From JAIYCX01 sp964353175 (lineage in GTDB: Bacteria > Bdellovibrionota_C > UBA2361 > SZUA-149 > DAOLCO01): a stretch of DNA of 64,000 nucleotides. The stretch covers positions 119,050 to 183,049 of the forward strand of contig CAYGUX010000004.1 of assembly GCA_964353175.1 (NCBI GenBank), read 5' to 3'. Shown in pieces: positions 24,233 through 32,859 of the stretch; the stretch's first letter is position 1, and each line of letters opens with the position of its first letter. Both the position numbers and the translations under genes were made by a program. The notes beneath the pieces are model-generated. The model did not search any database, was not told the DNA's origin, and saw only the letters and a list, made by a program, of their open reading frames with translations.

Positions 24233-25552
24233 ATGACTATCTACTTTCCTAACGTAAAAAGCAGAATTCAATTTGATCCAAAAGCAGATAAAAATCATCT
24301 GCTGGTATTCAGACACTACGACCCCGAGGAAATTGTAGCTGGAAAAACGATGGAGGAGTGGTTACGATTTGCCGTGTGTTACTGGCACACTTTCTGTGGC
24401 AATGGCGCAGATCCCTTCGGAGCTCCTACTCTGATTCGATCATGGAATAAAGACGCCGGTACCTTGAATGGAGATCTCGCAAAAGCCGAGGCAGCCTTCG
24501 AATTTATGAAGAAGCTCGGAGTCACTCGCTTCTGCTTTCACGATAGAGATATTGCAACGGAACAAAGCACGTTACGAGAAACTGAAGATCGGCTGGATCT
24601 TGTTGTTGCAAGAATCCAAGAACTAATGGAAGAAACGGGCATTAGATGTCTCTGGGGGACGGCGAATCTGTTCTCCAATCCACGCTTTATGCATGGTGCT
24701 GCAACAAGTCCAAATGCTGACGTGTTCGCATTTGCGGCAGCGCAGGTTGCCAAAGCCATGGAAATTACTCACAAACTCGGAGGTGAAAACTATGTTTTCT
24801 GGGGTGGCCGTGAAGGGTACATGACCCCTTACAACACTGACATGAAACGTGAACTCGATCATCTGGCGGGCTTCATGCACATGGCTCATGAATTTGCAAA
24901 AGAGATTGGCTTCACCGGCCAGTTTCTATTTGAACCCAAGCCAAAGGAACCGACCACGCATCAATATGACTTCGATGTAGCGACCTGCATGAATTTTATT
25001 CGAGCGCATGGATTGGAGGGTATCGTCAAGCTTAACATTGAAACCAACCATGCTACTCTCGCTGGTCATACGATGCTTCACGAGATAGAATCTGCTCGGA
25101 TTCAAAATGCCCTGGGGAGCATTGATGCCAATACTGGTGATTTGCTACTCGGCTGGGACACTGACCAGTTCCTTACAGATGTTGCTCAGACGACCGACAT
25201 AATGCTGGTCATAATGGAACAGGGAGGATTGGACCCAGGCGGTCTCAACTTCGACGCTAAAGTGCGTCGCGAGAGTACTAATCCAGTGGATCTCTTCCTC
25301 GCTCACATCGGTAGCATGGACGCCTTTGCGCGAGGATTGAAAGTTGCAGCAGCCATGCGAGAAGATGGAATCTTCAAGAATGCCATCGCTACCCGATACT
25401 CCAGTTTCGATACCGGGGTCGGCAAAGAAATCGAAGATGGCGCTACAAACTTTTCCGATCTTAGAAAATACATGCTCGCAAAAGGGGAAGCCGCTCCCAA
25501 CGCCAGCGGGCAGCAGGAAGGAATCGCTAACCTGAGGAACTATTACTTTTAA
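24233..25552 (+). CDS. xylA: Xylose isomerase
   Basis: A 439-residue class II xylose isomerase, which interconverts D-xylose and D-xylulose (and glucose/fructose) in the cytoplasm. Alignable with E. coli XylA over the full length: RFAVCYWHTFCGNGADPFG, catalytic His/Asp in RFCFHDRDI, LGGENYVFWGGREGY, metal ligands in FEPKPKEPTTHQYD, NIETNHATLAGH and GWDTDQF, and the end LRNYYF. No xylulokinase gene follows; instead a double-cupin gene does. The codon use and higher GC content differ from the AT-rich neighbours, which suggests horizontal acquisition together with the cupin gene. Confidence 0.97.
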   Translation: MTIYFPNVKSRIQFDPKADKNHLLVFRHYDPEEIVAGKTMEEWLRFAVCYWHTFCGNGADPFGAPTLIRSWNKDAGTLNGDLAKAEAAFEFMKKLGVTRFCFHDRDIATEQSTLRETEDRLDLVVARIQELMEETGIRCLWGTANLFSNPRFMHGAATSPNADVFAFAAAQVAKAMEITHKLGGENYVFWGGREGYMTPYNTDMKRELDHLAGFMHMAHEFAKEIGFTGQFLFEPKPKEPTTHQYDFDVATCMNFIRAHGLEGIVKLNIETNHATLAGHTMLHEIESARIQNALGSIDANTGDLLLGWDTDQFLTDVAQTTDIMLVIMEQGGLDPGGLNFDAKVRRESTNPVDLFLAHIGSMDAFARGLKVAAAMREDGIFKNAIATRYSSFDTGVGKEIEDGATNFSDLRKYMLAKGEAAPNASGQQEGIANLRNYYF

Positions 25553-25587
25553 GTAAATAGTTTCCATCAAGTTCGTTAAACCCTCCA

Positions 25588-25622
25588 CCCCCGGAAGACC
25601 GGTCCGGGGGATTTTTTTTTTT
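25588..25622 (+). terminator. Intrinsic terminator after xylA
   Basis: CCCCCGGA pairs with TCCGGGGG around a 7-base loop, followed by about eleven T residues. A textbook rho-independent terminator, and unusually GC-rich for this region. Confidence 0.92.
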
Positions 25623-25980
25623 CAATTTTAATACTACCACCCTAAGACAAAAAGAGGTTAACAAACGAATGTTCTAGTTTTCGAGATTTTCAGGCAGTAA
25701 AAATCTCTTTTTAATTTGCTTATCGGAAGAACTTCTATAAGTTCCTTCGCTAAATAAATTTTAATCTGGGTAGAAGAGATTTTTTATTCAAGCATTTCTT
25801 TTTTAAGAAACTTCTTGATTTCTGTTTTTTTGTGCTCTCATTTCCTTTTCAATAAGGTTATGAAGTTTGTTCTGCTTCTGTTAGCAGGACAATAAATGTC
25901 ATCTCAGTGGATGGCATTTGATAGTCTTCAATTTTTTATGATTTGAAGATTTCTTAGGTTTTACAAAGAAAGACAGTTCA
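25623..25980 (+). promoter_or_regulatory. AT-rich leader region between xylA and the cupin gene
   Basis: This 358-base stretch has no convincing gene. Near its right end are two short inverted repeats: AAATGTCATC/GATGGCATTT (25894-25919, 9 of 10 pairs) and TCTTCAA/TTGAAGA (25925-25949), 30-85 bases before the cupin start. They may be regulatory; no clear -35/-10 pair stands out. Confidence 0.35.
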
Positions 25981-27294
25981 ATGACACAGTTCATACTTCC
26001 GGAGTATCCGAGACATACCGTTCTAACAACCGGACAGAAAGGCGCTCTGGAAAGGGTGCTTACCGCCCACCATGGCGTACTGCCGACTGTTGATCGTTTT
26101 GCCGGACGTTCCTTCTGCACCCCAGGACGCCGGTTGAATTTGGAACAAAGCATGCTCTATCCCGATTGGCGGGTCGACCCAAGCACTGGCAAAGTTATAG
26201 GCTCTGATGAATGGTGGGGTTGTTGCACAACTCCCATTATAACAGGAGCAATGGACAAGAATACCGGAGAAACTCCATTCCGAGAGGGAGAAGCCCATGT
26301 TCGACTTCCCGACATGTCTTTCGTTTCACTTCAGGAGCTCATCGAAGAAGATCCGGTTGCCGTCATAGGAGAACGTCATGAAACCTTTACTCGAAGTGAG
26401 TTTGGAAAACCTACTTGGGGGATTGTTTCAAAGAAGTTCGACAACCTCAATCCAATCCCCTTTCACTTACACTGGTCTAAATGGGAGACTTACGACATCA
26501 ATAAGTACGACAATCCAAATGTACACCCATCCCATTACCACACCACAGGAATGGGCTTGTATGCTTGGGTTACTCCAGAGGACTTCCTTGCAAGCATGCA
26601 ACGTTTCGGTCAACCAGAAGGCAATGGCGTACGTGAGCTGGCTCCCCACATGTTCATGCCCGTGGGAAAAGGTGGTTTCTGCATGCCGAATGGCGTGCTT
26701 CACTCACCGACCAACCTGTGTACTCACGAAACTCATGTTCGCATGGATGAACATTTCCTTGCAGAAAGCCTGACCCTCGATGGAGAAATTCCTGCAGAAG
26801 TCGCATTTCTGGCATGCAGAGAAATGGATTACCCCAGAGAAAGGCACGGTGATTGGGAATACCTTGCTTCTCGGATTGACTTCGCTGCTAACCAAGATCC
26901 AGATTTCGTCAAGCGTAATTCTCGCCCCCCACTTCGGGCAGATCAATACTGCTCTGATGGCGTCGAAGCTCATTGGGTTACATATGGAGAGTTTCTTGGT
27001 GAGCAGAGATGTTCAGTACTTCGGATCATCATCCGGCCCGGTGCACTTTGTAATTTGAACTTCGATTCACCATCATTCTTCCACACCAACGAAGGACAGG
27101 GCCAAGTTGGAGGATTGAAGGTTCAACGCGCCAGCAACATTGCAATGGGAACTTTCCATCAGCAGAGTGGGTTTATCACCCAGACCGCAATCGAAGAACC
27201 TGGTGGAGTTCAATTCAAAAATCTTGGGGAGGAAGAGTTTGTAGTTACGCTAGACTTCCCTCAGGATGCACATTTGACGACTCCAGGAATGTAG
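25981..27294 (+). CDS. Double-cupin protein, possible sugar isomerase or dioxygenase-like enzyme
   Basis: A 437-residue cytoplasmic protein with two cupin-like halves. The first has HLHWSKWETYDI, HPSHYHTTGMGLY and the later CMPNGVLHSPTNLCTHETH, giving several His residues in the spacing of cupin metal sites; the second spans SVLRIIIRPGALCNLNFD to GTFHQQSGF. Type I phosphomannose isomerases and homogentisate-dioxygenase-type cupins share such folds, but I cannot match specific active-site sets. Its position after xylA, similar GC-rich codon use and own terminators argue for a role in the same sugar pathway. The function is not established. Confidence 0.5.
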   Translation: MTQFILPEYPRHTVLTTGQKGALERVLTAHHGVLPTVDRFAGRSFCTPGRRLNLEQSMLYPDWRVDPSTGKVIGSDEWWGCCTTPIITGAMDKNTGETPFREGEAHVRLPDMSFVSLQELIEEDPVAVIGERHETFTRSEFGKPTWGIVSKKFDNLNPIPFHLHWSKWETYDINKYDNPNVHPSHYHTTGMGLYAWVTPEDFLASMQRFGQPEGNGVRELAPHMFMPVGKGGFCMPNGVLHSPTNLCTHETHVRMDEHFLAESLTLDGEIPAEVAFLACREMDYPRERHGDWEYLASRIDFAANQDPDFVKRNSRPPLRADQYCSDGVEAHWVTYGEFLGEQRCSVLRIIIRPGALCNLNFDSPSFFHTNEGQGQVGGLKVQRASNIAMGTFHQQSGFITQTAIEEPGGVQFKNLGEEEFVVTLDFPQDAHLTTPGM

Positions 27295-27326
27295 CCTGAG
27301 TACCAAAGTATGTTAGGCTGAAAACA

Positions 27327-27364
27327 AAAGTCATCGAGGACCTACAATCCTCGATGACTTTTCT
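27327..27364 (+). terminator. Terminator after the cupin gene
   Basis: AAAGTCATCGAGGA pairs with TCCTCGATGACTTTT around an 8-base loop, 32 bases after the stop codon. Confidence 0.88.
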
Positions 27365-27420
27365 AAATGTTTTATGAAAGTAAGGGGAGCACAAAGAAGC
27401 ATAAATAGAAAAGACGATAC

Positions 27421-27458
27421 GAGCACCCCACCGCCGAACAAAGCGATGGGGTGCTTTT
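27421..27458 (+). terminator. Second hairpin terminator
   Basis: AGCACCCCA (27420-27428 region) pairs with TGGGGTGCT, followed by TTTT. It backs up the first terminator and marks the right edge of the GC-richer xylA-cupin block. Confidence 0.7.
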
Positions 27459-27581
27459 CGGCAGTCTGAACCGTGTTTTCTTTTCAACGAACAAGATTCC
27501 CATTTCGGCTACTACCTATGCTATAAAATATAAACTTTATATATAGACCTACGCGTACCAATATGACCAATATAGGAACTA

Positions 27582-28157
27582 ATGAAAACAGGCAAAAAAA
27601 CTCTTCTCCTGGGCATTGTTACAAGTATATCAGGCATGCTGTTTACTTTCAGGCCTAATGGCTATGTTCAGCTAATACTCATAATATTAGGGGGCATTCT
27701 TCTTGTTGCCACCATAGTTAATTTAATAAAAATCCCTCTAAATTGGCGTCAACAGCGGAAATTGTCCGCTCTCCCTTTTACTATTTCTATTTTTTCTGTC
27801 CTGCTTCTTACTTTCTCCATATTTATAGGAATGCGAGCTCGAATCATGAAGTTTCGATACGACATGCCCTATTATGAAAACCTTATATCCATGATGAAAA
27901 AAGGTGAAATAGATATTCAGCAGAATCTACACCCTATAGATATTCCACTCGAGTATGCTCATCTTGCTTACGCTACACTTGCAGTGAAAGACAAGCAAGG
28001 AGTGCTGACAGTAGAATTTCTAAGCGGGTCCGGTTTCCCAGTTAAACATTCGGGCTGGCTATACAGAGAAGATGACAATCCTATGGCTTGGAAAGATATT
28101 AGCCGTTGGCCTCGGATAGAAAAGATTGAACCAAAGTGGTATCGAATCGGCGATTGA
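27582..28157 (+). CDS. Small membrane protein of unknown function, copy 1
   Basis: A 191-residue protein with three hydrophobic segments (about residues 8-25, 28-48 and 66-86) and a soluble C-terminal half. I do not recognise the family. The gene at 34552 encodes a clear paralogue; the last 50 residues (SGFPVKHSGWLYREDDNPMA and the KWYRIGD end) are nearly the same. In both places a P-type ATPase or its remnant lies downstream, so the pair may have formed a unit. The upstream CCAATATAGGAACTAATG context is also shared. Confidence 0.7.
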   Translation: MKTGKKTLLLGIVTSISGMLFTFRPNGYVQLILIILGGILLVATIVNLIKIPLNWRQQRKLSALPFTISIFSVLLLTFSIFIGMRARIMKFRYDMPYYENLISMMKKGEIDIQQNLHPIDIPLEYAHLAYATLAVKDKQGVLTVEFLSGSGFPVKHSGWLYREDDNPMAWKDISRWPRIEKIEPKWYRIGD

Positions 28158-28233
28158 AATAGAAATCCTATTATGTCGCACTCCTTTAAAGCTGAACTAG
28201 CCAGGTAATTTAGATTTATCTTAACTTCATACT

Positions 28234-28246
28234 GCTGCGGGGCTAC
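28234..28246 (-). repeat. REP-like element GTAGCCCCGCAGC (variant)
   Basis: One-base variant of the GTAGCCCCGCACC repeat, here on the minus strand. It lies 15 bases before the point where the ATPase remnant begins. Confidence 0.65.
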
Positions 28247-28260
28247 CAAATATCATCCCA

Positions 28261-28545
28261 ACAGCTTACTTTCTTTCGCTTCACGAAGGGCAAATACCAG
28301 GAGAAGTAGGAGCAATTGCATTTCCTCTGTGATTGTAAGAAATATATTTTTAACCCTCACTAGCCCATCTAAAACACGAAGCTTCTTTTGATTATTCACT
28401 GAAAAGAATTGGGCTGCTACAACTATCCTCATAGGCTCACTTGATATAATGCTCATCATTACTACAGTGCCAATTCTTCAGTAGCTTCTAAACTTTGAGT
28501 TTCCTGGCTTTCTACACTTTATACCCTCAGAGATCTCTGGATCAC
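28261..28545 (+). pseudogene. P-type ATPase C-terminal remnant
   Basis: This stretch is clearly similar at the DNA level to 37295-37575, the last about 95 codons of the P-type ATPase, for example ACGAAGGGCA, TCTAAAACACGAAGCTTC and CACTGAAAAGAATTGGGCTG. It contains in-frame stops and small indels. Only the final membrane segments are present. A second, decayed copy of the membrane-protein/ATPase unit is the simplest explanation. Confidence 0.85.
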
Positions 28546-28559
28546 CAATGAGTAATTTA

Positions 28560-29195
28560 TTAATTATTATTTCCTACAAATGACATTACGTCATTTAGAA
28601 AAATCATAGGAAGTTTTTTCGGTGTTTCAGTTTTATAAAAACCTCCTTGTCCTATTTTTGAGAGCAATCTCATAAACGGAAGATCTGCATCGCTACCTAA
28701 AGCTATCGTAGATAGAGTGCCTCCTGAGGCTCTATGTTTTTTTACTTCATCAACACAATCCATACTGTTAGAGATCTTACCATCACTCAGTATTAAGATG
28801 TGTTTTTGATTTACATTTAGTTTTTCAAGCCGGATCCGAGATAGGTTTAAGGCTGGTAATAGATTAGTTTGACCGATCGCTATTAAATTCTTAAGGCGTC
28901 TATTTACCAATTCTTTTGCAGTTTTAACTTTTTGCAAATCGACTATTATAAAAGGAGTGTTATCGAATCCAATGACACTTACGTAATCATCGTCTTTGAG
29001 TCCAGAGATAGCTTCTATCACTGCTTTTTCAGCTTCTTTAAGCTTATCTTCTTCATCCATACTGCCAGATTTATCGATTAATAAAACTAAGGCAGAATCA
29101 TTACTATTGAGGACTTGAGAAGAACGAGTACTGCAAGAACTACTGATCAGAATAAGGGAAATAAAAACAATTTTAGCTAATTTATTGAAATTCAT
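28560..29195 (-). CDS. VWA-domain lipoprotein
   Basis: From ATG 29195 (MNFNKLAKIVFISLILISSS) the protein has a lipoprotein signal peptide ending in LISSSC, so it should be lipid-anchored. A von Willebrand factor A domain follows, with the metal-adhesion motif DKSGSMDEED, TNLLPALNLS and ILSDGKISNS. About 211 residues, so the VWA domain makes up nearly the whole mature part. Such proteins bind partner proteins through Mg2+/Mn2+ coordination; the partner is not evident. A longer upstream frame to 29303 lacks a signal sequence and is not used. Confidence 0.85.
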   Translation of the reverse strand: MNFNKLAKIVFISLILISSSCSTRSSQVLNSNDSALVLLIDKSGSMDEEDKLKEAEKAVIEAISGLKDDDYVSVIGFDNTPFIIVDLQKVKTAKELVNRRLKNLIAIGQTNLLPALNLSRIRLEKLNVNQKHILILSDGKISNSMDCVDEVKKHRASGGTLSTIALGSDADLPFMRLLSKIGQGGFYKTETPKKLPMIFLNDVMSFVGNNN

Positions 29196-29327
29196 CCCTA
29201 AGTGATATTTTAGACTTGGTAATTTAGCAATAATAGACCAGTTAAAATAATAGCCTATATACCATTCTAACCTATTATTATAGAGAACCCATTTTCTCAA
29301 CAAAAATCATAGAGAAACTGTCTTAAG

Positions 29328-30128
29328 CTAGCTTTTAATAGCGCGTGCGGCATTCCAAAGGGACTCAAAAACTACCCCCCGATAAAACGACGAGATCTCA
29401 TCATTCTGTATAATTGTACATGTAACCTGCCCAGAAGAAAAAGATTTCATTGATATACAATTGTTCCAAGAAATAAATCCTGAGCACCAATCGTAGGTTG
29501 TAGAAAGTGTTTTTATGCTAATTTTATACTTGCTTTGATTTTTAGCAATGTTCTGAACAAAGTTACTTGAGGCCGCAGGAAAAATTAAACGCGAATGAAT
29601 TCCTAATTCCGCCCTTCTTATGAAGAAGTTTTCAAGATACTCTGGAGTTAAGTAGTCAACAAATCTCAGAATGTCTATAATTGATAAAAATTCTCCCTTT
29701 GCGGAAAGGGTCATCTCTAACATTTTCTTAAAGCCTTCCACGTTTTCATAAAAGCTTACAGTAGGACGATTTTGATCTACCCTATACGTACGTCTTAACA
29801 TTCCTACTGCATAACCTAGCTTACTTTTAGAATCCTCAAGCTCTAATTCTTTATTCTCTAATATACGAAAGAGGGAGTCTGGTTCTTCCGCGACAATTAG
29901 ACGCCTTTTATTTTTTTTAGTCTCAAAAGCCAAGCCTCGATTTAAAAGTTGAGATGTTGCGCTATGTATTGTTATCCTATTCTCACCTAAACGTTTGGAA
30001 ATATCTTGAATCGAACTTGCTCCACTTTTCAGCAAATCAAGATAAACACTAGCCTCCCTAGCTCCACATCCAAGCGAAGTTAGTAGGTTAAGTATGAATT
30101 TATTTTCAGAAGTATTTAAAATAGCCAT
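29328..30128 (-). CDS. TrmB-family transcriptional regulator
   Basis: A 266-residue protein with an N-terminal winged helix (LTSLGCGAREASVYLDLLKS, SIQDISKRLGENRITIHSAT, LLNRGLAFE) that matches TrmB/Arm-type regulators, followed by a short coiled segment and a C-terminal region with SFYENVEGFKKMLEM typical of the HATPase-free PLD-like/TrmB effector fold. TrmB proteins usually sense sugars, mostly in archaea, and are less common in Gram-negative bacteria. The neighbouring VWA gene is downstream on the same strand. Target genes are unknown. Confidence 0.78.
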   Translation of the reverse strand: MAILNTSENKFILNLLTSLGCGAREASVYLDLLKSGASSIQDISKRLGENRITIHSATSQLLNRGLAFETKKNKRRLIVAEEPDSLFRILENKELELEDSKSKLGYAVGMLRRTYRVDQNRPTVSFYENVEGFKKMLEMTLSAKGEFLSIIDILRFVDYLTPEYLENFFIRRAELGIHSRLIFPAASSNFVQNIAKNQSKYKISIKTLSTTYDWCSGFISWNNCISMKSFSSGQVTCTIIQNDEISSFYRGVVFESLWNAARAIKS

Positions 30129-30288
30129 AAATGTAGAACATATATCTACACATACGGCTCAAGTTAACAAGAATAATATTAACTACTTATAGAGATTTGG
30201 TAAAAAAAGTTGATTCAAGAACAACTCAGCACTAATTTTAGTGGTAATTCTAGGCCCCAGTTATACTAAACTAAACGGGAACCTAGAT

Positions 30289-30981
30289 ATGTCTAAACAA
30301 GCCTTAGATAAGAAAGAAATATACGTATATCTAGCCTCTATTTACATGAGTGCGCTGATCTTACGTCCTATACTTGCCTCGAAAATACTAGATCTTGGAG
30401 GAGTAATTATACCTGGGGCGATTGTAGTCTTCCCTTTAAGTTTTGTTTGTAATGATATTCTTAGTGAGGTTTATGGTTTCAAAAGAACAAGGCACATAAT
30501 TTGCGCAGGATTGATCTGTCAGATTTTAGCAATCCTTGCAATTTACCTTGTATCTATCTTACCATCGGCAAGCTTTTGGTCCCTACAAGGATCTTACGAT
30601 TCCATATTAGGACAAAGCATAAGAATCACTTTCGCGAGCCTCGTGGGATACTTCTTTGGCGAACTCTCAAATAGTATAATCATATCCAACATGAAACTTG
30701 TTCACAATAAAAATTCAAAATCTCTATTAGCTTGGAGGTTTTTAAAATCCACCTTGGTTGGCGAGCTTGTAGATTCTGTCCTTTTTATGAGTATAGCATT
30801 TGCCTTTGTCTATCCACTTCAAAAAGTCATCACCCTAATTTTCACCTCTTGGGTACTAAAGACCCTATATGAAGTAGTCTTACTACCCTTAAGTACCCTC
30901 CTTGCATTTAAAGTTCAGAATAAAGATAAAAAGGAAGATAGACCTACAATAGAGAGTCAAGCTATAGCAATTCTAAATTAG
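30289..30981 (+). CDS. Queuosine precursor transporter (YhhQ/VUT family)
   Basis: About 230 residues from ATG 30289 (MSKQALDKKE); a GTG at 30241 would add 16 residues with no family resemblance. Six hydrophobic segments. Family motifs: NDILSEVYGFKRTRHII, GELSNSIIISNMK and LLAWRFLKSTLVGELVDS, followed by KTLYEVVLLPLS. YhhQ proteins import queuosine precursors (preQ0/preQ1) for tRNA modification. It stands alone, transcribed away from the TrmB gene. Confidence 0.88.
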   Translation: MSKQALDKKEIYVYLASIYMSALILRPILASKILDLGGVIIPGAIVVFPLSFVCNDILSEVYGFKRTRHIICAGLICQILAILAIYLVSILPSASFWSLQGSYDSILGQSIRITFASLVGYFFGELSNSIIISNMKLVHNKNSKSLLAWRFLKSTLVGELVDSVLFMSIAFAFVYPLQKVITLIFTSWVLKTLYEVVLLPLSTLLAFKVQNKDKKEDRPTIESQAIAILN

Positions 30982-31020
30982 GTTCCGACCACGAGGGACC
31001 CTTACCTTAATAGAATGCTA

Positions 31021-31617
31021 CTATCGCGAACTTACATACCTATCAATATGAGACCTCAGACGCTCCACATCCTGCTCCGCAACACCCTTTTTAAGAACAT
31101 CATAGAATGAAAAAGATGGCAAAATCTCTACTCCACAGAATTTATAATTTGCAGTATTAGATACAAACACGTCATCGACTGACTTACCTTGAAAGAGGTA
31201 TTGACTTGCGTCATTAAACGCTGATTCCGGAGCGTTCCATGTTAAAGGTAACATATATTTTCTGCCACACAATAAGCCACCAGTCCCATATTGCTTACTA
31301 GGATCATCTCGAGTCCGACCATCATTTGTAGCCATTTGTAAATTCATTAGACCCGCATTAAAAACTTCATCAACATACTTCTTATATATCCAAGGATTGC
31401 CAAACCAGAAAACAGGTGACTGAGTAATTATCATGTCAGCCCATAAATGTTTTTCAACTTCCTCTCCAACCTCATAACCATCAACAATATCTGTAGTACG
31501 AACATCATGACCTTTTGCTAAAAGGTGCTCGCAAATGTTGGAAGCAATAAAAGCATTTAGTTTTCCCTCTGACATCCCTTCGATTGGTTGTCGGGCGTTG
31601 ATTAATAGAATTTGCAA
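31021..31617 (-). CDS. MdaB-type NAD(P)H:quinone oxidoreductase (flavodoxin fold)
   Basis: A 198-residue flavodoxin-like protein. ILLINARQPI at the start, ADMIITQSPVFWFGNPWIYKKYVDEVF and GLLCGRKYMLPLTWNAPESAF match MdaB, which reduces quinones by two electrons using NADPH and FAD/FMN and protects against redox cycling. No membrane segments. It converges with the queuosine transporter gene and is separated from the divergent dehydrogenase by about 200 bases. Confidence 0.85.
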   Translation of the reverse strand: MQILLINARQPIEGMSEGKLNAFIASNICEHLLAKGHDVRTTDIVDGYEVGEEVEKHLWADMIITQSPVFWFGNPWIYKKYVDEVFNAGLMNLQMATNDGRTRDDPSKQYGTGGLLCGRKYMLPLTWNAPESAFNDASQYLFQGKSVDDVFVSNTANYKFCGVEILPSFSFYDVLKKGVAEQDVERLRSHIDRYVSSR

Positions 31618-31814
31618 ATGACTCCATGTGGTTAGTTATAAAGCATGTAATAAAAGTAGTTCTAACTACTTAAGGCCCATGAGCCTATCCCAAAAAGAAG
31701 ATAATCCCACATAAGCCCAATTTTGAAGCTTATATTGATTTGAACACTATAGCACTTTTGCATACAATCAAAAATTGCTTTACAATATTTCAATTACTAA
31801 ATACTTAAGGCGCC

Positions 31815-32762
31815 ATGTCAAACAATCTACTCGTACTAACAGGAGAACCTGAATGGGACGAATTCGAAACTACCTTAAACGCCTTTAAACTACCTGACCT
31901 TAATATAATTGTTGCTAGGAACGAATCGGAAATAGAGAATAATATTGATAAGTGCAATATTATTCTTGCCAATCCACCAATCGCTAAGAACTACATAAAC
32001 AGAGCTAGCAATCTTGTATGGATGCAATCAATCTTTGCCGGAATAGATGCACTAATCGCAAGCGATTTAAGAAGTAATTATATCCTTACGAATGTAAGAA
32101 ATACCTATGGAGATGTTATGGCCGAGTATGTATTCGCTTATATTTTAATGTTTCACAAAAAAGTTTTAGAAAATATTGAGTGGCAGAAAGAACGAATCTG
32201 GAATCAGCTACCATACAAAACTATCGGTGAGAAGACCATCGGAATTTTAGGAACAGGCTCCATCGGCAAACACATAGCAAAAGTTTCTAAAGTTTTCGGC
32301 ATGAAAACATTCGGAATAAACTCCATAGGATCAGAAATGGAGTACTTTGATAAAACCTCTAACAAAGCAGATTCCGCCACCCATCTTGGCGCATGCGATT
32401 TTTTAGTAAGTGTTTTACCCAATACGGCAAACACAAAACATTTTGTTAATAAAGAGCTATTAACTTTACTAAATCCCGAATGCATTTTCATTAATATTGG
32501 TAGAGGTGACAATGTTAATGAGGTGGACTTGATAGAGGCCCTACAAAGTCGGAAATTGAAGGCTGCAGTACTAGACGTATTTAAAACTGAGCCACTACCA
32601 ACATCAAGTTTATTGTGGAGCTTACCTAATGTGTATATAACACCACATGTTTCTGGATATAGTTTATCAGAAAAGATTTTTGAAATCTTTAAAGAAAATT
32701 ATCTGAGATTCCATCAAAATAGAGACTTATTACATCAAGTAAATTTTCTTAAGGGATACTAA
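31815..32762 (+). CDS. D-2-hydroxyacid dehydrogenase (GhrA-like)
   Basis: A 315-residue NAD(P)-dependent dehydrogenase of the D-isomer-specific family. Seen: GILGTGSIGKHIAKVSKVFGM cofactor loop near residue 140, SVLPNTANTKHFVN, the catalytic Arg in INIGRGDNVNEVDL, the acidic residue in AVLDVFKTEPLP, and the catalytic His in YITPHVSGY. Closest in style to glyoxylate/hydroxypyruvate reductase A. The substrate is not defined by sequence. Confidence 0.88.
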   Translation: MSNNLLVLTGEPEWDEFETTLNAFKLPDLNIIVARNESEIENNIDKCNIILANPPIAKNYINRASNLVWMQSIFAGIDALIASDLRSNYILTNVRNTYGDVMAEYVFAYILMFHKKVLENIEWQKERIWNQLPYKTIGEKTIGILGTGSIGKHIAKVSKVFGMKTFGINSIGSEMEYFDKTSNKADSATHLGACDFLVSVLPNTANTKHFVNKELLTLLNPECIFINIGRGDNVNEVDLIEALQSRKLKAAVLDVFKTEPLPTSSLLWSLPNVYITPHVSGYSLSEKIFEIFKENYLRFHQNRDLLHQVNFLKGY

Positions 32763-32859
32763 AACTATGGACAGTAAAAAGATCAAACAATGGGACGGAT
32801 AGCTATACAGTAAAAATTCAGATTTCCAATATTCCAGTGTTCTTATAAATAATGAGACT

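Noticed and set aside
25981..27294. Call as homogentisate 1,2-dioxygenase or phosphomannose isomerase
   Set aside because: Overall fold (double cupin) fits, but I could not match the specific metal-ligand or substrate motifs of either family.
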